Positions 57,586 through 64,000 of a stretch of DNA of 64,000 nt are shown here, piece by piece. The notes under the pieces were generated by a model. That model was not told the origin of the DNA. It was given only the letters and a program-made list of their open reading frames with translations, and did no database searches. The first letter of the stretch is position 1. Each line of letters opens with the position of its first letter. A program made the position numbers and the translations under genes. Source of the stretch: Hymenopus coronatus (taxonomy: Eukaryota; Arthropoda; Insecta; Mantodea; Hymenopodidae); the NCBI GenBank assembly GCA_030762935.1, contig CM060881.1, forward strand, positions 105,200,501 through 105,264,500. Reading direction: 5' to 3'.

Positions 57586-57794
57586 CTAAATTTGCACTTA
57601 TATTTAAAGGGAAATTTAAAGTTGTAATTTTCTGAAATTTGCAAGCATAAAGTCTGTGAAATTATCTCTATCAGACATCGGTATTGATAGAAAGCAATAC
57701 ATATTATCGTCTTCCACATATAAGTTTTCTTTACTGTCTATATGAGATTGCAGCCGAGTGATAGTTGGTTCCATGACCAAGCATTTTGCCGGAG

Positions 57795-58035
57795 GCTTGC
57801 TTTTTTTTTTTAAATACAGTACCGGAGTCTGATCGGGACTCCGGCACTGTACACCCTACTTTTTTTTTACCTTGTTTTGCGCTATTATTACTGGATTGCT
57901 GTTTTCTTACTTTTACAACACACACATATACACAAACATATAACACCCATGCCCAAGGCGGGACTCCAGCCCACGATCCCCAGTGCTACGAAGCACCAAA
58001 GCGGGACGCCTTGGCGAGCGCGGCCATGGGGACCG
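57795..58035 (-). mobile_element. tRNA-derived SINE, family S3, with strong 3' hairpin
   Basis: On the minus strand: head with CGTAGCACTGGGGATCGTGG and box-B-like GGAGTCCCGCCTTGGGCATG, a TGTGTATATGTGTGTG body, and a 3' hairpin. The hairpin arms TGCCGGAGTC and GACTCCGGTA flank a CCGATCA loop (57,819-57,851). An A/T run follows on each side. It is the second copy of the family at 56,340. Confidence 0.72.
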
Positions 58036-58689
58036 GCTTCTTCAGAGTAATAACATATTTGGATATTTGTGTTATCCTTTAGAATTGATTGATCCGGTAA
58101 GTTGCTTCTGGTACATTTAAAGCATTGTGGTTGGCCAATCACACCGACATTTTTCAACACCGTTAAAATCTTAGGACCGGTGCTATATTCAATAATGAGA
58201 ATCATCGTTATTTAGACAGGCTAAAACTCGTGGTTAAAGCGTTGCAATTCCGGACGACTTTGCTTTCTTGTAAGTTCTTGTTAGCTCATGGCCCACGTGT
58301 TTCATTTTGCTTCATGAATAAACACCTCATGCTGATATCAATACATTAATGTAAAAGCTTTACTCTTAGTATAGTGTAGTATACGTAACAAACAATTAGA
58401 CAAGTGGTTCATTAAGATAGAACATAAATTTCATAACAAGTAGAAATTTCCTATACCAACTAACAAGCAACTTGTAGGTAATCAATTAATCATCCCCAAC
58501 AATAATGCATGTACTCTCTCTGTTATTGTTCAGGTTTCATGGACAATCCCAGCAATTAATATTGAACTGCTTGCATGTAATACATGCCAGGAATCTAGCT
58601 TCACACATTAACCAGTACTATGCGGGATTAGACAAGCTGCATGCATAGTACATGATGATATACAGCATGACACGATTAACACGTGGAGG
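58036..58689. other. unassigned DNA
   Basis: Nothing recognised. Confidence 0.45.
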
Positions 58690-58925
58690 GTTTTTTAATG
58701 GGTATTATTCCATGATCGAGCCAATGGGTGCAGTGCGGGGTTTTAATGTATATAATTCAGCAATCGAACCACTGGTTGGAATTTAGGTTTTTAATGGGTA
58801 TTATTTCATGATCGAGCTAATGGGTGTTTTTAATGGATATTATTTTGCTATCAAGCAACTTAGTGGAGCCTAGAGGGATTTAATGGATGGTATTCCGCGA
58901 TTGAGCCATTGGGTGGAGATTGAAT
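58690..58925. repeat. minisatellite, about 45-55 bp unit
   Basis: Four to five diverged units of the form TTTTAATGGGTATTATTCCA followed by TGATCGAGCCAATGGGTG, with a variable GC-rich spacer. Units begin at about 58,692, 58,740, 58,789, 58,828 and 58,876. Unit lengths differ, so it is an old array. Confidence 0.85.
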
Positions 58926-61092
58926 GCACAACTGCACATTCCCACTGCACGAAAAAAAAAGTTTCGCTGTTGTAAATCTCACGTAGATGTTTTGCATTTT
59001 CATCTTTAACTCCCTAGACTGAACTCAGGATCTGCTTATGGTTATTATCGTTAGACGCGCGCGCGTGTACCGTATACAGGCAACCATTTTGAAGAAAAAA
59101 CCGTGGTGCTTATGCGGGACCCCACTAACTTAGGTACTAACACGTAACAACATTTCCTGTATGCCATAATACTAACTGCAGCAGGTAGGTGTGTAGTTGA
59201 ACGGACATATATGCTGGACGATTGCCGCCATAATGCTGTCTGTGGAGCGTATGCTTGGCCACTTAGTGAGGCAATTAAAATAAAAGTCTTCGTAAACAGT
59301 CTAAATATCTGAATTCCCATCCCTGTTTTGAAATTAGCTACTCCATATTTCTATACGTGGAGACTTTAGCTCCGGTTAGCCGGTCTGTTTAACTCAGTTG
59401 ATTATTCGCTGGAGTTCTGATTCAAGGTAGCAGCCTCAAATCATGGGAAGAGCGATGTTTTTTTTAAATGTGTTTAATTGAGTGAAATTCAGCCATTTTC
59501 GGTAAAATATGATTTTGGGGCTTTCTGAATAAAAATACTAGACATATTTAAGTATACGCAAATTTTCAGAACCCTATGAGGTCTGCAAGTTGCCTGAATT
59601 ACATTTTTTCATGTTATTATATTGAAAAAAGATTCACTCCTATAATTATACAGCATTGCAAAATTAGAAAATACTGCAGCTATTATGTGTTCAAATGGCC
59701 ACGCGGTGTAAAACATAGTGGAACAGTGGACCAGACTGGTGATTCGTGCCCCAAAGGAGCAAAATATATTTTATCACCTCACCTCCATTATTAGGTATCC
59801 TTAAATGGTTTAGTCATTTTCCTAGACTAATTTCCACAACATTTCTATTTGTTCAAGGCTTAATGCGAACCACAAAAAACATGCCAGTAAGCTGAAAACC
59901 TTATTGCATCTTCCCAAAACTATGGTTACAAAATGATGTATGGGATTGTTTAATACAGCATTATTTTTTAAAATAAAAATAAAATGCGTGCAAAAGTAGT
60001 ACTTAAAAAGTTTTACTTTTACATTGGATATACTTTTCTTCTCTCATTGTAATGAAGATATTAGAAATGTCCGATACTTTCAGTTTTTATGTGCCTCTAT
60101 CAAATTGTCAAAAAAGTTATTCATAAAGTAAGAACTGAAGCTTTCCTGAAAACGTATTAACTCTAAGCTCGAGAACACTTAGGGTTAAAATTGTTCATTT
60201 TATAAAAAAAAAAATATAGGAAAAGAATGTTTAAAATTTTATATAGTTTAGGCCAATATTATTAACTCAAAAACTAAGTAGAGTTAGAGAGATCAAACTG
60301 AGCATCGTATTTTCATACTCTTAATGTATGAAGTTTATAGCATCAAAATTGTGGAAAATCTAAATGTCACCCATCACCTCTCTTAGAGGTTACAGTCCTC
60401 TCATCAAGTAGATTTACTGGCTGTAAAAACTCTTGTGGGGTAACGTACCGACAAACGCAAGTTCCTAGCAATTAACAGTGTACTTAAAAAATAATTGTTG
60501 TTGCCTATATGAAAATGATTAGCTTTGCAGTGAATATATTTTGAATGGCTACAGCCTATTTATCTGATTGATTATATGGCGCCAATGTTGTTTGCATCTT
60601 GTCTAACTTGTTTGTCCCACAAACTTGAAAGTTCCTGCTGACAATAATTTGCTTCGTGAAGTGACGTCCAAAATCACCCTTTACTGATCAAGCACCTTCT
60701 TTGGAGATAAATATAGAACTTACGACATATCTAGAACCCAGATTTTTGTGTAACATCAAATTAAGAAATGCGTACATAAATCTATAATTAAGGTAGAATA
60801 GTGAAATATGTAGTATCAAATAAAAGACATAAGAAATAATTTAAATTACATTAGAAGTTCGAAGTTTAAATGAAAATTTACTCACTGGTTCCTTGTACCA
60901 CCACATTTATTACTTTTATTGATCCATAGCACTTCACACTTTAAATTTGTACTCACAAGTTTCACCTTCATGGTTTTTATAATATTTTGCCAACACTTCA
61001 GAAGTTCATAAACATAAATAAATAAATTAACAATAAATATGTAGCACAGATGATTGTCTGTTTTCTATCACTGTGCACAATAAGATATTTCT
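58926..61092. other. unassigned AT-rich DNA
   Basis: Open frames at 59,051-59,320 (minus, 89 codons) and 59,576-59,794 (plus, 72 codons) have no recognisable domain. A CG run lies at 59,057-59,066. No repeat recognised. Confidence 0.4.
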
Positions 61093-61228
61093 AACTTTTC
61101 TCGGGCTATCAGCCAGGTGAATTCTGCAATAATTTCCAAGCTTTCAAGAGCTAACGTCGCCCTCATCTTTAGGGAATGATGTAGAGACTCCGGGTTCGCC
61201 TTATATATAGTAGTCCGGTGGGGGACCG
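61093..61228 (-). repeat. inverted terminal repeat, left copy
   Basis: Reverse complement carries CATCTGGCCGGT, CCGGACTACTATATATAA, GCGAACCCGGAGTCTCTACA, GACGTTAGCTCTTGAAAGC and ATAGCCCGAGAAAAGTTA in that order. Confidence 0.88.
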
Positions 61229-61536
61229 GCCAGATGCCGAGACTGGGCGACACAACCACCTTGTTTAAGTCTTCAAGCTGTTCGGACCGCTCCATCAAAG
61301 AAGCCATAGCTATTAAATACGAAGAAAATAACATCAACAGAGACAGCGGCTTGCAGGTGAATGGCATTTGGAGTTCGGTACTCAGCAAACACTCACAAAG
61401 ATTTGTGAAACTGCCAAAAGCTAGCCCTAGTTTTAATACAGGCTCACATCTGGCAGCGGGCCAATCAGAGCAGTCCGTCCCGGCATCGGAGACCTAGTCA
61501 ACGCCTCCCATGCCGGACCCGGGCCAACCACAGAGC

Positions 61537-61681
61537 GGCATCTGGCCGGTTCCCCACCGGACTACTATATATAATGCGAACCCGGAGTCTCTACATCATT
61601 CCCTGAAGATGAGACCGACGTTAGCTCTTGAAAGCTTGGAAATTATTCCAGAATTCACCTGGGTGATAGCCCGAGAAAAGT
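61537..61681 (+). repeat. inverted terminal repeat, right copy
   Basis: Same block order as the left copy. Clear differences include CCCTGAAGATGAGACCGACG for CCCTAAAGATGAGGGCGACG and ATTCCAGAATTC for ATTGCAGAATTC. Confidence 0.88.
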
Positions 61682-62037
61682 TATTTTCATATCACCGCCA
61701 AGAAAGCTTCAAGTCAAGATATTTCTACTCATTTTCTGGTGTAAATGATGTTCGGGGTGACAAAATTTAATTGTCTGAAAAAGATGATCTTGGGACATTA
61801 CAATATGTCACAGGACTACTTGAGCGAGACCATATTTCCTAGAAATAACTATCTTCGAAAAGTTTCTAGCAAGCTCTGAAATGTTATTTTCTAGCTAAAA
61901 AGGAGGAATAATTATGGTGGTGTGTTGCAAATTGTACCGATTCGTGAGTGTGAGCGCACAGTAGTGAGCAAGCTATGGATAGCGTGCAGCCATAAGCTTT
62001 CAAAGCGACTAAACGCCAACTGAATAATTTGCAGCAG

Positions 62038-62280
62038 TTAATTTAAGACTGTATACATTTTTTGAGTCCGTAACACACTTAAACCTATAGTCCTAGTGTA
62101 TACATTCCTGAGAAACAGCAGAACTGAGTCGTTGTAAACTATTTTAACCCTTTTGGCAGCACCCCATTCTTTAAATAATGACAATTTCTTGTCATATAAG
62201 TCCTTTGACTTGCCGGGTAACAATCTAAGTACAGCTTCTTTAACATAATCTAAAACTTCTTCGGGAATGTCCATTTTCAT
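62038..62280 (-). pseudogene. possible tyrosine-recombinase-like N-terminal domain fragment
   Basis: The 80-codon minus frame starts at 62,280 and reads IPEEVLDYVKEAVLRLLPGK then SKDLYDKKLSLFKEWGAAKR. The pattern 'xxxLPxKSKxLYxxxxxxFxxWxxxxxxx' followed by a hydrophobic VLLFL-like helix resembles the helical core-binding domain of Crypton/DIRS-type tyrosine recombinase genes that are common in insects. No catalytic Arg/His/Tyr region follows, and the frame loses the pattern after about residue 55. This is an inference from motif shape only. Confidence 0.35.
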
Positions 62281-62689
62281 TCATTTATTGATTTATTTAG
62301 TGAAGTTTAAACAATCAGAACTGAAACAGTTTATTCCGGCAGGGTTATGCAGCAACGAAGGAGCCAAGAAGTCACGACTAAAATTCAATTCCTCGTAATG
62401 ACGACTGTAATAATATTAGTATTAATAAATATAAGAATATTTCAGTTAATATTATTATAGGATAAAACGTTGTATATTACACGTGAATTATTAGACTTTT
62501 ATTGGCTCATGAGAAATTAGAACACTCGCGTACTAAACATCCCACTCACAAATAATAGTGCACTTAAACCATCTATAATATAAATAATTATTTTTAATAT
62601 AAAGCAATAGGAATTCTCCCCCTCCCCCAAAAAAAAAACTTTGACAGCTTGCTACAGTGCGGAATAAAAGCTCCTTTCCGTTCTTTCAT
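62281..62689. other. unassigned AT-rich DNA
   Basis: Nothing recognised. An A(9) run preceded by CCCCCTCCCCC lies at about 62,618-62,639. Confidence 0.45.
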
Positions 62690-62840
62690 ATCCTGTTCCA
62701 TAACCAGACTAAGGTCGCCAGTAAAACGAGCAGCTATTAGGAGCGTGCGATTCAAGAGGCTATAGAAATCAAGATCAGGGATAATACCTTTAGTAGGGAC
62801 AACGGTCTCCAATTAAGCGAAGTATGGAAGCCGGGGATGG
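62690..62840 (+). pseudogene. Penelope-like C-terminal remnant, second copy
   Basis: The plus frame reads ASKTSSY, a stop at 62,738, then ERAIQEAIEIKIRDNTFSRD and NGLQLSEVWKPG (62,741-62,836). It aligns without gaps with the sequence at 61,265-61,390 (SSSCSDRSIKEAIAIK and NRDSGLQVNGIW), so both come from one family. The surrounding terminal repeat is not seen here. Confidence 0.6.
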
Positions 62841-63731
62841 CTAGTATAAAAAGAAGAGTAGGAATTCTGGGATTTAATGAACCCGGCGAAGCAAAATGCA
62901 ACACGTGGGGCGTAAGTCAGCACACACTTGCAAGAAAGCAAAGTTACTTGGAAATACAGGTAACCCACCGCAGCAGATTTTGGCCTGTTTTAACAACGAT
63001 ATTTTTAAAGGTAGAAATAGTCCTACGATTTTCGATCATTTTAGAAATTACTGTTGTTACAGCTATCGCAGAATACAGCAAAATTGACCGGCTTCAAATT
63101 TGGACATTTGTGTCGATTTAATATCAATGCACTTTTGTTTCCCTTAATAAAAATAGCATTTGCGGACTATAAAAAGGCTTAATAATGGGAAATGGGAAAG
63201 AATGTTCTAAATACTTAAACACTTAGGAACCTAATATAGATATACGAAATAATTTGGAATTCATATAACGATGAGAAGGAAATCAAACTGTAGAAATAGT
63301 CGGGAAAAAGCTCAGACAAGGAAAGGTGGAAAGGTGCATTATTATCAATACTCTTCAACGTATACATACAAAGAGTATGTCTATTTGATAAGTAGACATG
63401 GGTACAAAATATAGGCATTTAAAACTGACATGCTCTAATTTACACATATTGCAATTTTAATGCAAAGTAAGAGATTTAGAAGTAAATATTAATAAATGGA
63501 ACATAGTAAAAATATTCACTACTGAAATATGAGTATATCGAACACAAAAATGTTGCCCGACGAGGAAAAACGGGAAATAAATATACAAAAATAATACTAA
63601 TGGTAAATTATCAATTAAAACTGAAACATTTAAATAACATATAATGGAAAAAGTAATAAAAAATTATTAGTAGAATATCAATTCAACAAGAGATAGATTT
63701 ATTTACATCCAAAATATTAGCTTATAACTGA
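62841..63731. other. unassigned AT-rich DNA
   Basis: A plus frame at 62,837-63,121 continues from the Penelope-like remnant without a recognisable domain. Nothing else identified. Confidence 0.4.
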
Positions 63732-64000
63732 GAACATGTGAAATATAATGTTATATGGATGTGAATGAGGAAACATGTGCAATTTGTGAAACATAATGTT
63801 AAATGTCTGTGAATGACGAAACATGGGAGTATGATGCTATATGGATGTGAGGAAAGAAACATTTGAAACTTGTGAAGTATAATGTCTTATGGATGTTAAT
63901 GAAGAAACAACTGAAGCTTATGAAGTATGATGTTACATGGATGTGAGTGAAGAAACATGTTACATGGATGTGAGTGAAGAAACATGTGAAGTATAATGTT
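63732..64000. repeat. minisatellite running off the window edge
   Basis: About six diverged units containing GAAACATGTGAAGTATAATG followed by TTATATGGATGTGAATGA. Unit length varies from about 27 to 52 bp because of internal deletions. The last two units (from about 63,925) share a near-exact TTACATGGATGTGAGTGAAG. The array is open at 64,000. Confidence 0.9.

Larger units (their letters stand above)
61093..61685 (+). mobile_element. Penelope-like retroelement, 5'-truncated, with inverted terminal repeats
   Basis: A segment at about 61,093-61,228 returns as its reverse complement at about 61,537-61,681, about 95% alike by eye. Between them the plus strand encodes SCSDRSIKEAIAIKYEENNI then NRDSGLQVNGIWSSVL (about 61,275-61,390). 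The xEAIxIxxxxNNxNRDxGxxLxxxW pattern is how I recall the C-terminus of Penelope-like elements with a GIY-YIG nuclease. Such elements often carry a terminal repeat in inverted orientation upstream of a truncated body. The catalytic part of the nuclease and the whole reverse transcriptase are absent. The open frames in the two arms (61,068-61,388 minus and 61,510-61,770 plus) match each other only because the DNA is repeated. Confidence 0.62.

Noticed and set aside
61068..61388. 106-codon minus frame with strong similarity to an 86-codon plus frame at 61,510-61,770
   Set aside because: The shared peptide (ANPESLHHSLKMR region) is explained by the DNA inverted repeat. The frames lie in terminal-repeat sequence and on opposite strands, so I do not call them genes.
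63732..64000. CRISPR array at the right edge
   Set aside because: Units are contiguous and spacer-free, with variable lengths. It is a minisatellite in a eukaryotic sequence.

Overview
This window looks like repeat-dense intergenic DNA from a large, AT-rich arthropod genome. An insect is most likely; the exact order cannot be fixed from sequence alone. The evidence is eukaryotic: tRNA-derived SINEs with box A/box B heads and 13-bp target duplications, mariner and other D,D-type transposons with inverted ends, non-LTR retrotransposon tails, a Penelope-like fragment, microsatellites and minisatellites. There are no operons, ribosome binding sites or bacterial genes. I found no host gene or exon I would defend. 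Nearly every short open frame lies in a repeat or is a chance frame in AT-rich DNA.

The dominant feature is one repeat family, here called R1. It has about 35 copies or fragments and covers roughly 18-19 kb by my boundaries. A full copy is about 870-890 bp. In the orientation called '+', it begins near AAAAATCTGATGTGTTCC. It has an internal CA/CACGGA-rich tract and ends in a near-perfect palindrome centred on ACTATGTACATAGT, followed by GAAAGTAAAAA. R1 copies occur singly, in direct tandem, and repeatedly as fold-back pairs. The largest pair flanks a roughly 2.4-kb spacer at 39.5-45.0 kb, and there the inverted symmetry runs about 0.5 kb beyond R1 into otherwise unrelated sequence. I do not recognise R1 as a named family.

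Layout. 0-5 kb: R1 pieces, two abutting SINEs, another SINE and a mariner tail. 6-17 kb: a dense R1 field and a LINE remnant at 15.4-15.9 kb. 17.5-18.5 kb: a non-autonomous element with long inverted arms, one of them cut by a SINE. 19-24 kb: mostly unassigned DNA with tRNA-like repeats and a LINE tail. 24.2-26.5 kb: a dead mariner fused to R1. 26.8-29 kb: a LINE reverse transcriptase scrap and a decayed transposon-type protein gene. 29.9-33 kb: an old mariner and a well-preserved, internally deleted transposon with 105-bp inverted ends. 33.8-45.4 kb: R1 copies, SINEs with clear target duplications, the large inverted repeat and a LINE tail. 46-54 kb: a tRNA-like repeat, R1 and an internally inverted transposon. 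54.7-56 kb: a second mariner of the 24-kb family. 56-64 kb: SINEs with a 3' hairpin, two minisatellites, two Penelope-like C-terminal pieces and a possible tyrosine-recombinase fragment.

Every coding remnant I can identify is broken, so the window reads as layered insertion and decay rather than a working gene set. Copy boundaries and family names come from reading alone and are accurate to about 5-20 bp unless a target duplication fixes them.
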